A DNA stretch of 64,000 nt, taken from NCBI GenBank assembly GCA_014860745.1, contig JACZJC010000064.1, forward strand, positions 243,556 to 307,555. The letters are read 5' to 3'. The position numbers were made by a program, and so were the translations under genes. The notes below the pieces were generated by a model. The model ran no database searches. It had not been told where the DNA came from and saw nothing but the letters and a program-made list of their open reading frames with translations. This DNA comes from Anaerolineales bacterium (GTDB lineage Bacteria > Chloroflexota > Anaerolineae > Anaerolineales > Villigracilaceae). This document shows positions 49,162-57,972 of this stretch, in pieces (within the stretch, counting starts at the first letter, position 1; each line of letters starts with the position of its first letter).

Positions 49162-50233
49162 TGTTTTGCTCGTCGACGATCACCGCGATATTTTGCGGCT
49201 TCTGCACTCCACGCTGGATACGCTCAAGAACAAGGAGATCAAGATCTTAGAAGCGCCCTCCGGCGAAGAGGCGCTCCTTGAGTCCGGCCGCCATCCGGTT
49301 GACCTGCTGATCACAGATTACATGCTGCCCGGTATGAGCGGCGTGGAACTGATGCACAAAGTCCGCGCCCGCCACCCGGAAGTAAAAGTGGTCTTCATCA
49401 CCGGCATGACCGAAAGAAAGATGCGCGAGGAAATGCTCAACGGCGGCGCCCTCGCGATCTTCGACAAGCCCGTCCCCCTCGCGGATTTTTTGGATGTGGT
49501 CGAGCGCGGGCTTGGTCTTGTGCAAACCATCTTCCCTCCGGAAAAAAAGGGCGAGCAGGTGGAGGAACGTCATTCCAGAGTATCTGACCTGCTTGCCAAT
49601 TTTCGGCAGGATATTAAAGCCGAAGCGGTCTTTCTGCTCAATGACCGCGGCCTCGTGCAGGCGCGCACGGGAAAACTTCATGACTCCAGCATGGAAGTTT
49701 CCCTCATCTCCACCCTCATGGCGATCCACAGCGCCAGCTTAAAAGTCGCCCGCCACAACCACCAGGAGACCATCGACTCCTATCATGTCTTTAGCGGGGG
49801 AGACCACGATCTCCTCTTCATACCAGTCACTCCGTTATACGGGCTGCTCGTTGCAGGCACTGGTCTGGCTTCCGAAGACCGCATCATTGAAACGATCAGC
49901 GGATTGCTTGCTTTGCGGACCGAGGTTGAAAAATCGCTCAAATCCATGGGAGTGACCGGTGAATTGAAAGCCGTTTCTGAAAAGGAAAGACCCGCCTCCT
50001 CCTCCGCGCCGACAGTGGTTGCCAAACCACAAACAGATAAACTTGCCCGGGCAGTTCCCGCCCCGGAAATGGAAGCCCTGCTAAAGGACGCCTCCGCCAA
50101 AAAAGCCAAAGCGGCAGACGCCGATGACTTCTGGACTCAAGCCGCGGAAAAACATGGCAGTAAACCGGCATCACCCGAAGTGATCTCGCTCGAAGAAGCT
50201 CGCAAGCTTGGCATTATCCCGGACGGAAATTAA
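49151..50233 (+). CDS. Response regulator with receiver domain and a roadblock-like module
   Basis: 360 residues. The N-terminal receiver domain (1-120) has the acidic pair VDDH, phospho-acceptor Asp in LLITDYMLPGMSG (about residue 57), Thr in VFITGM and Lys in FDKPVPLADF. There is no DNA-binding output. Residues 145-275 (AVFLLNDRGLVQARTGKL to LLVAGTGLASEDRIIETISGLLALRTEVEKSL) have the look of a Roadblock/LC7-like fold, which often controls small GTPases; this is my inference. The tail is disordered and Ala/Lys-rich. No histidine kinase gene lies nearby. No good ribosome-binding site of its own is visible. Confidence 0.8.
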   Translation: MGHNVLLVDDHRDILRLLHSTLDTLKNKEIKILEAPSGEEALLESGRHPVDLLITDYMLPGMSGVELMHKVRARHPEVKVVFITGMTERKMREEMLNGGALAIFDKPVPLADFLDVVERGLGLVQTIFPPEKKGEQVEERHSRVSDLLANFRQDIKAEAVFLLNDRGLVQARTGKLHDSSMEVSLISTLMAIHSASLKVARHNHQETIDSYHVFSGGDHDLLFIPVTPLYGLLVAGTGLASEDRIIETISGLLALRTEVEKSLKSMGVTGELKAVSEKERPASSSAPTVVAKPQTDKLARAVPAPEMEALLKDASAKKAKAADADDFWTQAAEKHGSKPASPEVISLEEARKLGIIPDGN

Positions 50234-50261
50234 ATTTTTTGTGATACAATTTTGCCCGCAC

Positions 50262-50332
50262 TGGGGCATGGTGCAATGGCAGCACACCAGCCTTTGGAGC
50301 TGTGGATCTTGGTTCGAATCCAGGTGCCCCAG
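50262..50332 (+). tRNA. tRNA-Gln (anticodon TTG)
   Basis: Acceptor arms TGGGGCA and TGCCCCA, D arm GTGC/GCAC, anticodon loop CTTTGGA with TTG at 50294-50296, and T arm CTTGG-TTCGAAT-CCAGG. The U1-A72 closing pair and UGGGG acceptor are typical of bacterial tRNA-Gln. The discriminator is G and CCA is not encoded (CCT follows). The first anticodon-stem pair is a C-U mismatch. TACAAT at 50244-50249 is a likely -10 box. Confidence 0.93.
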
Positions 50333-50341
50333 CCTGACACA

Positions 50342-50363
50342 TCCGCATCAGCGGAAATTTTTT
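50342..50363 (+). terminator. Terminator after tRNA-Gln
   Basis: TCCGC, loop ATCA, GCGGA, then AA and six T. It lies 10 bases after the tRNA. Confidence 0.75.
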
Positions 50364-50470
50364 CTCAAACAGGATTTGCGCAGAGCGGGCCACCGCCGCA
50401 TAAATCCTGTTTTTGTTACCCCGCATAATTCAATCCAACTGATTGGGATCTGCCGGGTAGAGGTGACAAT

Positions 50471-51835
50471 ATGAAGATAACCGCCATTCTCCTTGCCGCC
50501 GGGCAGGGTACCCGCATGAAATCCTCCCTGCCAAAAGTGCTGCATCCGATCGCAGGCAAACCCATGATCTGGCATGCCATGCGGGCCATTCAACAAGCCA
50601 CCACCGAGAAGCCCATTGTTGTGGTTGGGCATGGCGCGGAGGAGGTGACGAAATACCTTGGCGATTCCGCGCAAACGGTTTTGCAGGAACCCCAGCTTGG
50701 CACCGGCCATGCCGTGATGCAGGCTGAATCTTTATTGAAGGGAAAGACAGACCTTGTTGTTGTTTGCTACAGCGACATGCCCCTCCTGCGTGGCGAGACC
50801 CTGGAAAAGCTCGTGGAAACGCAGCGGAAGAACAAGGGTCCCATTTCCATGTTGACGGTGGTCGCCGACGACCCGCGCGGGTTCGGGCGTATCATCCGCA
50901 AGGTGGACGACTCGGTGGAAGCCATCGTCGAGGAATATATCGCCACGGCAGAGCAGTTACAGGTCAAGGAATTGAACGTGGGCGGATATTGTTTCGATGC
51001 CAACTGGTTGTGGGATGCCCTGCACCGCATCCCGAAGAATCCCAAAAAAGGCGAATATTATTTGACAGACATCGTTGAATTGGCATCCCAAGCCGGTCTG
51101 CCCGTTCAGGCCACGGTCATGGATGATCTCGAAGAGACCATCGGCATTAATACCCGCGTGCATCTTTCGGAAGTGGAAGCTGCTATGCGCCGCAGGATCA
51201 ATCATGAACATATGCTGAATGGCGTCACGATGATGGATCCCGCTTCCACTTACATCGAGGCAGGCGTGAAAATTGGCAGGGATACTGTCCTTATGCCGAA
51301 TTCTTATTTGCACGGAAGCACCGAGATAGGCGAAGGCAACGTAATTGGGCCGAACTCCATCCTCCGCGATACGAAAATCGGCGACCGCTGCAAGGTGCTT
51401 GCCTCGGTTCTTGAAGGCGCGGTGCTTGAAAACGACGTGGATATGGGTCCGTTCGCGCGGCTGCGAAAGGGCGCTCATTTGGGAAGTCATGTCCACATGG
51501 GAAATTTTGGCGAAGTGAAGGATTCGTACCTGGCCGAAGGCGTGAAGATGGGGCACTTCTCCTACATCGGCAATGCGCAGATTGGCGCGAACACCAATAT
51601 CGGCGCGGGGACCATCACCTGCAATTACGATGGCGAAAAGAAACATGCCACTGAGATCGGGGAGGATGTTTTCATCGGCTCGGATACCATGCTTGTGGCT
51701 CCATTGAAGGTCGGCTCGGGCGCGCGTACCGGCGCCGGCGCGGTAGTGACGAAAAACGTGGCGGAGGATACACTGGTGGTGGGCATGCCCGCCCGAGCCA
51801 TCAAAAAACTGGAACGGAAAGTTAAAAAGAAATAG
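50471..51835 (+). CDS. glmU: Bifunctional GlmU (N-acetylglucosamine-1-phosphate uridyltransferase / glucosamine-1-phosphate acetyltransferase)
   Basis: 454 residues, full GlmU length. The uridyltransferase domain opens ILLAAGQGTRMKSSLPKVLHPIAGKPM; CYSDMPLLRGETL has the metal Asp and VGGYCFDANWLWDAL follows. The acetyltransferase domain is a left-handed beta-helix from about 250 (NGVTMMDPASTYIEAGVKIG), with RKGAHLGSHVHMGNFGEVK, GAGTITCNYDGEKKHATEIGEDVFIGSD and the terminal GMPARAIKKLERK. It makes UDP-GlcNAc for peptidoglycan and glycans. First gene of a run with cdd and recO. Confidence 0.95.
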   Translation: MKITAILLAAGQGTRMKSSLPKVLHPIAGKPMIWHAMRAIQQATTEKPIVVVGHGAEEVTKYLGDSAQTVLQEPQLGTGHAVMQAESLLKGKTDLVVVCYSDMPLLRGETLEKLVETQRKNKGPISMLTVVADDPRGFGRIIRKVDDSVEAIVEEYIATAEQLQVKELNVGGYCFDANWLWDALHRIPKNPKKGEYYLTDIVELASQAGLPVQATVMDDLEETIGINTRVHLSEVEAAMRRRINHEHMLNGVTMMDPASTYIEAGVKIGRDTVLMPNSYLHGSTEIGEGNVIGPNSILRDTKIGDRCKVLASVLEGAVLENDVDMGPFARLRKGAHLGSHVHMGNFGEVKDSYLAEGVKMGHFSYIGNAQIGANTNIGAGTITCNYDGEKKHATEIGEDVFIGSDTMLVAPLKVGSGARTGAGAVVTKNVAEDTLVVGMPARAIKKLERKVKKK

Positions 51836-51848
51836 GCAGGTTATTACG

Positions 51849-52256
51849 ATGTCTCTGAAAAAGGAAGAAAAACAATCTTTGATCGACCTGGCTCTCGAAG
51901 CCCGCCGCCGCGCTTACGTGCCGTATTCGAAGTATCCGGTTGGCGCATCCCTGCGGACGAAGTCCGGACGGTTGTACACCGGTATCAACGTGGAAAATGC
52001 CGCCTACCCACAGACCATGTGTGCCGAGCGGGTTGCCATTTTCAAGGCTGTTTCGGACGGCGAGACGGAATTCGAGGTGATCGCCGTGGTGACGAATAAT
52101 GGCGGTTCCCCCTGCGGCGGGTGCCGCCAGGTGATGGCTGAATTCGGATTGGACACCATCGTTTTGATGGCGGATGGAAAGGGAAATTTAGTAAAGGAAA
52201 CCACCGTCCACGAATTACTGCCCGAGGCATTCACGCCCAAGCATTTAATTACGTAA
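51849..52256 (+). CDS. cdd: Cytidine deaminase
   Basis: 135 residues, the small tetrameric type. Zinc ligands and the catalytic Glu are in MCAERVAIFKA and PCGGCRQVMAEF; NVENAAYPQT binds the nucleoside. It deaminates cytidine and deoxycytidine in pyrimidine salvage. It starts 13 bases after glmU and ends 14 bases before recO. Confidence 0.95.
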   Translation: MSLKKEEKQSLIDLALEARRRAYVPYSKYPVGASLRTKSGRLYTGINVENAAYPQTMCAERVAIFKAVSDGETEFEVIAVVTNNGGSPCGGCRQVMAEFGLDTIVLMADGKGNLVKETTVHELLPEAFTPKHLIT

Positions 52257-52270
52257 CCCGTAATTTTTCC

Positions 52271-53029
52271 ATGTCAGATTTCCGCTCGTTCCGCGCTTCT
52301 GCTGTTGTGCTCCGCCATGCCGATTGGGGCGAAGCCGACCAATTGCTCACGCTGTACACCCGCGAGCAGGGCATGGTTCGCGCGCTGGCAAAAGGCGCAA
52401 GAAAGATGACATCGCGCAAGGGCGGGCATTTACAGCCCTTCACCCAAATTACCGTGCAGCTTGCAAAAGGCCGCGACCTGCTGATCGTCACCCAGGTGGA
52501 AACCGTAAATGCATTTCTCCCGTTGCATGATGACCTTGTGAAATTAAGTTACGCCTCGTATGTTGTTGAGTTGTTGCTGCGTTTTTCCTACGAAGAGGAA
52601 GGCGGGAACCCAACCCTATTCCGATTGCTGGTCGAGACCTTTGACCGCATCGAAAAAGAAGCCGAAGCCTGGCTTGCGGTTCGATATTACGAAATGAGAT
52701 TGCTGGATGCGGTGGGGTTTCGCCCCCGGTTATTCGAATGCGCCAATTGCGCGCGAGAGATTTTGCCCGAAGACCAGTTTTTTTCGTTCACGGGCGGCGG
52801 AGTCATTTGCCCCCGCTGCGGGCAGGGTTTGACCAACCTTGCCAGGATCTCCGTCGAAACGCTCAAGTATTTGCGTCACTTCCAAAGGTCCAGCTACAGG
52901 GATGCCTCTCGCGCACATCCCAGCCCGGAGGTTAAGAAAGAGGCGGAAGTCCTTATGCAGGGATATTTCACCTACCTTCTCGAACGCGATTTGAATACGC
53001 CGGGCTTTATTAAAAAAGTCACGCCGTAA
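52271..53029 (+). CDS. recO: DNA repair protein RecO
   Basis: 252 residues. The N-terminal OB fold (FRASAVVLRHADWGEADQLLTLYTREQGMVRALAKGARK) is followed by a helical domain and a zinc site with CANC and CPRC, each a Cys-x2-Cys pair. It loads RecA onto SSB-coated DNA in the RecFOR pathway. The stop overlaps the 3' end of the convergent flavoprotein gene by 11 bases. Confidence 0.94.
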   Translation: MSDFRSFRASAVVLRHADWGEADQLLTLYTREQGMVRALAKGARKMTSRKGGHLQPFTQITVQLAKGRDLLIVTQVETVNAFLPLHDDLVKLSYASYVVELLLRFSYEEEGGNPTLFRLLVETFDRIEKEAEAWLAVRYYEMRLLDAVGFRPRLFECANCAREILPEDQFFSFTGGGVICPRCGQGLTNLARISVETLKYLRHFQRSSYRDASRAHPSPEVKKEAEVLMQGYFTYLLERDLNTPGFIKKVTP

Positions 53030-54227
53030 AAGGGGACAGGCGCTGGGGGATTCTTTTGCTCCAATTCAAAACGAAAATCCATGCGGCAAGCAGAACGATT
53101 GGTTTCAACATTCGCCAGAGCAGGATTTGAAACCACTTCCATTTGAATGTGTAAATGACCTGGGTGATGAACCAGCGCGCGAATAAGGCCTGGCCCAGCC
53201 CGCTTCGTGCCAGCCGACGCTTGTATCCGGCAAATGAAAATTCGCCGCGCCGATGCGACTCTGCGATCTCCCGGGCGGCAAGGGCTCCATATCCCAGCGC
53301 GATGCTGATGCCTTCGCCGAAGATCGGGTCTGCGCCCACCGCATCCCCGACCAGCAGCACCCGGGGAACTGACGCGTTGTTCCGTGGGTTATACCAGCGG
53401 ATGGGGTGGCCTTTGATCTCGTACTTATCCAACTCGAAGCCGTGACGTTTCATCTCTTCCGCGAGCGGCTCTTTCAAGGCGGGGCGTTTTTGGTCTGCCA
53501 GCAGGTTCGTATCATAAATGCCCCAGCAGCGCATGGGTGTACCGTTGACCTGGGTGGGGAAGTCCCAGGTGTAGCCGGCGATGTTGTTCGGGACGGGAAA
53601 GAAATCGAAAAATGCCGCATCTCTGCGGTTGATGTTCTTTCCCGGGTCAATCTCATCATTTGCGGGGGAGTAATCGGGGGTAATGACCTCTAAAACCCTT
53701 GCCGTATAAACCGGTTCATTGGGAAAAATACAGCGGCGGGTAATACCGTTCGAACCGTCCGCGCCGACGACGATCTCTGCGCGGAATTCACCCTGATCGG
53801 TTTCGACGGCGACACCGGATTCGTCAGGAATGATTTTGTTGACCTTAACGCCTTCTCGAATTTCGATTCCCGCTTCACGGGTCTTTTTTGCCAGCCAATG
53901 ATCGAACTCGTCGCGGCGGATGACGCGGATGGCATGCCGCTTTGGTACGCGGACGGTGAGTCCCTTGCCTGCAAAATCGAAGCGAATATCGTCCGCATCC
54001 ACGTGAGGGACTTCGCGGACATCGAGGCCGAGCCGTTCGAGGATGATCTCGGCGTCAACGACGAGTCCGCCTGCGCAGAGCTTGAGGCGTGGATAATGTT
54101 CCTTTTCGAGAATCAGGATTCGGGATGTAAGATGCGGGGCAATCTTTGCCAGATGTAATGCAGTGGAGAGTCCGCTTGGGCCGCCGCCGAGGATAAGGAT
54201 GTCGTGCATTCGCTTTTTCTTTTCCAT
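53019..54227 (-). CDS. FAD-dependent oxidoreductase, geranylgeranyl reductase family
   Basis: 402 residues from the ATG at 54227 (MEKKKRMHDILILGGGPSG); the frame is open to 54533 but the extra part is low-complexity and antisense to the MFS gene end. The FAD site is ILGGGPSGLSTALHLA, the second motif VVGADGSNGITRR and the third VLLVGDAVGADPIFGEGISIALGYG. The group reduces prenyl double bonds in chlorophyll, menaquinone or archaeal-type lipids, and in bacteria includes many enzymes of unknown substrate. The C-terminus has a hydrophobic segment (MLKPIVLLAAWIFVLNW) that may anchor it to the membrane. Confidence 0.87.
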   Translation of the reverse strand: MEKKKRMHDILILGGGPSGLSTALHLAKIAPHLTSRILILEKEHYPRLKLCAGGLVVDAEIILERLGLDVREVPHVDADDIRFDFAGKGLTVRVPKRHAIRVIRRDEFDHWLAKKTREAGIEIREGVKVNKIIPDESGVAVETDQGEFRAEIVVGADGSNGITRRCIFPNEPVYTARVLEVITPDYSPANDEIDPGKNINRRDAAFFDFFPVPNNIAGYTWDFPTQVNGTPMRCWGIYDTNLLADQKRPALKEPLAEEMKRHGFELDKYEIKGHPIRWYNPRNNASVPRVLLVGDAVGADPIFGEGISIALGYGALAAREIAESHRRGEFSFAGYKRRLARSGLGQALFARWFITQVIYTFKWKWFQILLWRMLKPIVLLAAWIFVLNWSKRIPQRLSPFTA

Positions 54228-54243
54228 ATTCCAATTTTGCCAT

Positions 54244-54279
54244 AAAAAAGAGCAGGCCGGACTTTTCATCCGACCTGCT
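54244..54279 (-). terminator. Terminator of the MFS operon
   Basis: On the minus strand AGCAGGTCGGA, a seven-base loop, TCCGGCCTGCT, then C and six T. It lies just after the MFS transporter stop. Confidence 0.85.
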
Positions 54280-54306
54280 TTCCTTTGGAGGAGGATATGG
54301 TTTTGT

Positions 54307-55593
54307 TTAATCTGCCGCCGCTGTAGCTGGGACGGCAGCGATACTGCCCCGCCAGAAGAACGCCCAGTACATGATAACGGAGATTGTGTAGAGGACGATT
54401 GTCCCCATGAATGGAGGGCCAAACCCATATTTGACTTGCAGCCAGCCGCTGATCGTGGGGCTGAATGCCCAGCCGAAATTCCAGGCCATGCTGGTGAGGC
54501 TGGCGACGGTGGCGCGGCCGGTAGGTTCAACATGTTCCATAATAAAGGTCTGGTAGACGGGCGAGCTCATGTTCATCAACGTGAGGCGGATGTAATACGT
54601 GGCTGCGCCGACCCAGAAGATGGGCGAGAAACCGAGCAAAATAAGGAAGGGAATTGAAAGCGCCTGTGTGATGACCACAAGTTGGATTTTCCCGGTTCGC
54701 TCGGCGAGGGGCGGTGCGATCAACAAACCGATGCCCATGGCTAGCGATCCCCATGCAAAGAGGGCTCCAATGACCGGGTCCGGCTGGTGATGCACTACAC
54801 GGAAAAAGACATTCATGAACGGCATGATGAGTCCCGCGCCGAGCGAGGTGAGCAGCATGGGCAGGATCAATTTCGTGAGCAGGACTGGATTCTTTGCGGC
54901 ATATTGGAAAGGCGCAAAGATGGCGCGCTGGCTGTGCTCAAGTTTTGGTGAAGTGAGAAATATCAGCGGAAGAATGGCGAGCGCCGCGCCGATGCCGATG
55001 ATCAAGATCGAATCGCCGTATGCGGTGCTGCTTGTGGCAATTACATTTTTGGCATTGCCCATCCAGGTGGGCAGGTAGCCGCCAATCCAGTTGCCGACGG
55101 AGGCCATGGTCATTTGCAGGCCCTGGCCAAAGCTGAAGAGGTACGTCCGCTCTTTTTCGTTGCTGTTCTCCATCAGGAAGGGGGACATGGTGACGCCCGC
55201 CAGGCTTTGCGCGATGCCGGAGAGGACGTTCATTGAATAGAACGACGTCTCCGATTGCCAGAGCGCCATGGCAAGGATGGATATGCTGAGGAGTGCCCCG
55301 GAGAGAAGAAGCGAGCCTTTGCGTCCGATGATATCTGCCAGGTAACCCATGGGCAGCGCCGCGATGAGAGCGACGAAACTGCTGGTGGTGATGAGGTTTC
55401 CGAGCATGGCTTCGTCAAAGCCGAGGCTGAGGACGTAAAAGTTGAAGATCAAACGGAAGACGCCCATCACCGCCCCGGTGAGGATGACGTTAAACAGATA
55501 AAGCCGCGCATTCGGCTTGAAGGCGCGGATCTGGGAGTTGTATTCGCTCATTACCAGCAAGAGTTTGGGGACTTTTGTGCTTTGTTCGTTCAT
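54307..55593 (-). CDS. MFS transporter
   Basis: 428 residues with about twelve membrane helices. ALPMGYLADIIGRKGSLLLSG is the loop 2-3 signature (G-x3-D-x2-G-R-K/R), and the second half repeats it weakly as IAPPLAERTGKIQLVV. GIAQSLAGVTMSPFLMENSNEKERTYLFSFGQGLQM in the middle resembles drug/sugar efflux permeases. It starts eight bases after the stop of the ArsR-type regulator gene, so it is the likely target and effector of that regulator, probably as an exporter. Substrate unknown. Confidence 0.9.
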   Translation of the reverse strand: MNEQSTKVPKLLLVMSEYNSQIRAFKPNARLYLFNVILTGAVMGVFRLIFNFYVLSLGFDEAMLGNLITTSSFVALIAALPMGYLADIIGRKGSLLLSGALLSISILAMALWQSETSFYSMNVLSGIAQSLAGVTMSPFLMENSNEKERTYLFSFGQGLQMTMASVGNWIGGYLPTWMGNAKNVIATSSTAYGDSILIIGIGAALAILPLIFLTSPKLEHSQRAIFAPFQYAAKNPVLLTKLILPMLLTSLGAGLIMPFMNVFFRVVHHQPDPVIGALFAWGSLAMGIGLLIAPPLAERTGKIQLVVITQALSIPFLILLGFSPIFWVGAATYYIRLTLMNMSSPVYQTFIMEHVEPTGRATVASLTSMAWNFGWAFSPTISGWLQVKYGFGPPFMGTIVLYTISVIMYWAFFWRGSIAAVPATAAAD

Positions 55594-55600
55594 GCCTACC

Positions 55601-56719
55601 CTATTGTTCTTTTTGTGGATTGTTCGCTAAAAAGGATTGCAGGTTGCCGAAGATTGATTCCAGGGCCTGCTTGCGGACAGCATAGCGTTTTTCATCGTGA
55701 TTTAAAGAAAGTTCCACAAGGCTGGCAAGACGCAATTCACTTAAGTGATGCGTTACTGTGGGGGGGCGCAGCTGCAGTTTGCGGGCAATTTCAGACGGGG
55801 TCAGGCTTTCTTTGGAAAGATAATATAAGATCTTCAAGCGTGTGGGGTCGGCCAATGCTTTTAGCGATCTCACCAGTGCGTCCGGCACGGTCTCGCCCGG
55901 GATCACGGACATATCCACAGGGCGGGCGCCGAAGAGCAGGAGCATGGTGTCCTTGTCCATTTTTTCGAAGATGATCAATGGGGTGGTCCAGAAGGCGGGG
56001 GCGATGATGAATTTTGCGGCGCGGAATTCATCCCCGAGTTGGATGCCCTGTGAAAGTTCGGTGAATAATTCTTCAAAACTCACAGAGGCGGATAATGCCT
56101 GGGCGCGTTCCAACCCAGCCCGGAGTACGGGTTCGACGCGTTTTTCCTCTTCTTCGAAAAACGCTTGATAGTAAGATTGGAATGCGGCCAGGTAGGCTTC
56201 GCCCAGTTCCGCCGGGCGGCTCCACCAATCCAGCGCGGACTCTACAGCTTCGCGTTTGATTCTTTCATGTTTTTTGGAAAATAATTTATGAAAGAAGTCC
56301 ACATCGGTGGAGTTCCATTTCCCTTCGGCAAAAATCCGCAAAAGAATTTCTTTGAAGGCAATATGTTTTTTGTCCTCTTCGAGGTCATTGGTTTCGTAGG
56401 GTTCGCGGATGCCGTAGAGTTCGATCAACCGTTCTGCGGCGGGGATTTGCTTCATCGCCCACAGAGCGCTGAGGGCGTCTTTGGGAGCGGGCAGGCTGTT
56501 GATCCATTTGAGCGGTATGCCAAGAAGCGGATACACCTCCTCCAACAGTTTGCGTTCCGCGGCTGGAATTCGCGAGCGGACCCCGGCGGCCCAGGAAGGC
56601 CGGAGGCCGAAATATTCCGGTTGGAGCAAAACGTGCAGGCTGATGAACAGCTCATAGGCTGTTCCAAAATCCCAGGTAATGTCGGGGGAGGTGATTTGCT
56701 TTTCAGCCAGAGTTTCCAT
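55601..56719 (-). CDS. ArsR-type winged-helix transcriptional regulator with long N-terminal effector domain
   Basis: 372 residues. The C-terminal winged helix (about 285-372) is typical ArsR: LVRSLKALADPTRLKILYYLSKESLTPSEIARKLQL and RPPTVTHHLSELRLASLVELS. No Cys metal site is present in it. The N-terminal 270 residues are helical and resemble the DUF5937-type region attached to many such regulators; it could bind a ligand. The gene is the middle of a minus-strand operon (75-residue protein, regulator, MFS). Tandem palindromes over the operon promoter (57013-57045) are the likely binding sites, so autoregulation is expected. Confidence 0.88.
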   Translation of the reverse strand: METLAEKQITSPDITWDFGTAYELFISLHVLLQPEYFGLRPSWAAGVRSRIPAAERKLLEEVYPLLGIPLKWINSLPAPKDALSALWAMKQIPAAERLIELYGIREPYETNDLEEDKKHIAFKEILLRIFAEGKWNSTDVDFFHKLFSKKHERIKREAVESALDWWSRPAELGEAYLAAFQSYYQAFFEEEEKRVEPVLRAGLERAQALSASVSFEELFTELSQGIQLGDEFRAAKFIIAPAFWTTPLIIFEKMDKDTMLLLFGARPVDMSVIPGETVPDALVRSLKALADPTRLKILYYLSKESLTPSEIARKLQLRPPTVTHHLSELRLASLVELSLNHDEKRYAVRKQALESIFGNLQSFLANNPQKEQ

Positions 56720-56738
56720 GAATGCCTCGTTGTTCTGC

Positions 56739-56966
56739 TTACTTTGTGGATTTCAGCTTTCGGCCGATGGAGATCAGGGTTTCACTGGTGCTATTGTCGA
56801 TGGACTCATTGAAGGGCGGTACGTGTTTGAAGAGCGTTCCAAGCGCAACAAGCACCTGCCCGGTCTGGCTGGTGAAAACGCTTCGTGTGGATTTTTCCAC
56901 AGGTACGGCAGATTCTGTGTAGATTATTTGCTTTTCCATTAATTGGTCACAATTTTGTGTAGACAT
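56739..56966 (-). CDS. Small protein of unknown function, first gene of the ArsR-MFS operon
   Basis: 75 residues, MSTQNCDQLMEKQIIYTESA to GRKLKSTK. No membrane segment or known motif; the middle (FTSQTGQVLVALGTLFKHVP) could form a short amphipathic helix. AGGAGAG lies six bases before the ATG, and it is the first gene after a strong promoter with operators, so it is very likely translated. It ends 19 bases before the regulator gene. Function unknown; a sensor accessory or a small substrate-binding partner would fit the position. Confidence 0.65.
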   Translation of the reverse strand: MSTQNCDQLMEKQIIYTESAVPVEKSTRSVFTSQTGQVLVALGTLFKHVPPFNESIDNSTSETLISIGRKLKSTK

Positions 56967-57012
56967 GGCTGTCTCTCCTCTGGTAAAAACGACGCTTAGG
57001 CAAATGCCTTTA

Positions 57013-57045
57013 TTAGACCAATGTCTAATTAGATATTAGTCTAAT
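57013..57045. promoter_or_regulatory. Tandem palindromic operators of the ArsR-type regulator
   Basis: TTAGAC-CAAT-GTCTAA at 57013-57028 and ATTAGA-TATTAG-TCTAAT at 57028-57045. The four half-sites all carry the TAGA/TCTA core. The second palindrome covers the -10 box and the first covers the expected transcription start of the minus-strand operon, so binding would block transcription. Confidence 0.8.
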
Positions 57046-57061
57046 TTTATAGCTTTGTCAA
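57033..57061 (-). promoter_or_regulatory. Promoter of the ArsR-MFS operon
   Basis: On the minus strand TTGACA (57056-57061), a 17-base spacer and TAATAT (57033-57038): a consensus -35, ideal spacing and a near-consensus -10. It overlaps the operators above. Confidence 0.8.
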
Positions 57062-57135
57062 GAGGGAATTTTCCTTTTGGCTGTATAATTTTCAAAAATC
57101 CAGATATTTCTCTTTCACAGATGGAAGGACAAACC

Positions 57136-57936
57136 ATGGCGCGAAAAATCCTCATCGGTACTTTGATCGTCCTCAGTTCAACCCTGCTGGTCTTGAGCGT
57201 GGTTGGGATCGTGCTGGCCTGGGCTTACAACGAGCCGCTCACAAAAGTAACCACTGCCCGTTTGCAGGAGGCGGACAGACAACTGGCACAGATCCAAACC
57301 GATCTGCGAGATGCAAAAACGGAGGTGGAGCGCGCCCTGCGTATCATCCAATCCGCCGAGGATGCACTCGCCTCGCTCACCCAACAGACCACCGATGCGA
57401 AGCAATTAATGGAGGATGTCAACAGCACGCTCGATGATCAACTCATCCCCGGTTTGGAGACCACGCGCGCAAACATCACCGAAGTCCGCGGCACGCTGGA
57501 GGATTTACGCGCTGCTTTGGAACAGTTCAATTCGCTTCCCTTTGTGAACCTGACCATCCCCGGCGATGAACTGCTGGCGAGCATCATCGACCAGGTGAAT
57601 GAGCTCGACAGCGGCATTGCCGACGTGCAAGACCTGGCGCAGCGCGCCTCCACTTTTATCAGCGATACTTCTTATTTGTTGGGCGGGGATTTCAACGAGA
57701 CCAGGCAGCAGCTCGAAGACCTTTTGCTCGTGCTCAACGAATATGACCAAAAAGCCGCAGGCTGGCGCAGGCAGATTGCGACGTTAATCGAGTCCGCGCC
57801 GCGCTGGATCGACAACGCCTCACTCTCCCTGACGGCTGGCCTGTTCTGGTTTGGATTCTCTCAGTTTGGGTTGATCCTGCACGGGCTGGGCATGAAGCGC
57901 GGCATCGATCCGCTGGATGTACTGAGGGCTACATAA
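57136..57936 (+). CDS. Coiled-coil membrane protein of unknown function
   Basis: 266 residues from the ATG at 57136, with AAGGA six bases upstream; in-frame starts at 57055 and 57121 have no support. TM1 is near the N-terminus (ILIGTLIVLSSTLLVLSVVGIVLAWAY), a long extracytoplasmic coiled coil covers about 35-110 (LQEADRQLAQIQTDLRDAK), a second helical region continues to about 230, and TM2 lies at the end (SLTAGLFWFGFSQFGLILHGLGM). TATAAT at 57084-57089 is a likely -10. The divergent ArsR operators are 90 bases away and might affect it. No family recognised; a scaffold or tether role is plausible. Confidence 0.7.
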   Translation: MARKILIGTLIVLSSTLLVLSVVGIVLAWAYNEPLTKVTTARLQEADRQLAQIQTDLRDAKTEVERALRIIQSAEDALASLTQQTTDAKQLMEDVNSTLDDQLIPGLETTRANITEVRGTLEDLRAALEQFNSLPFVNLTIPGDELLASIIDQVNELDSGIADVQDLAQRASTFISDTSYLLGGDFNETRQQLEDLLLVLNEYDQKAAGWRRQIATLIESAPRWIDNASLSLTAGLFWFGFSQFGLILHGLGMKRGIDPLDVLRAT

Positions 57937-57972
57937 AATATATCATTGCGAGGCGTTCGCAATGACATGCAC

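Noticed and set aside
54287..54325. Plus-strand GGAGGAGGAT-ATG mini-frame
   Set aside because: Only nine codons before a stop, lying in the 3' end of the MFS gene on the other strand; a chance match.
54228..54533. In-frame extension of the flavoprotein
   Set aside because: Ala/Ser/Pro-rich, covers a terminator and the MFS gene end; the FAD motif starts right after the ATG at 54227.
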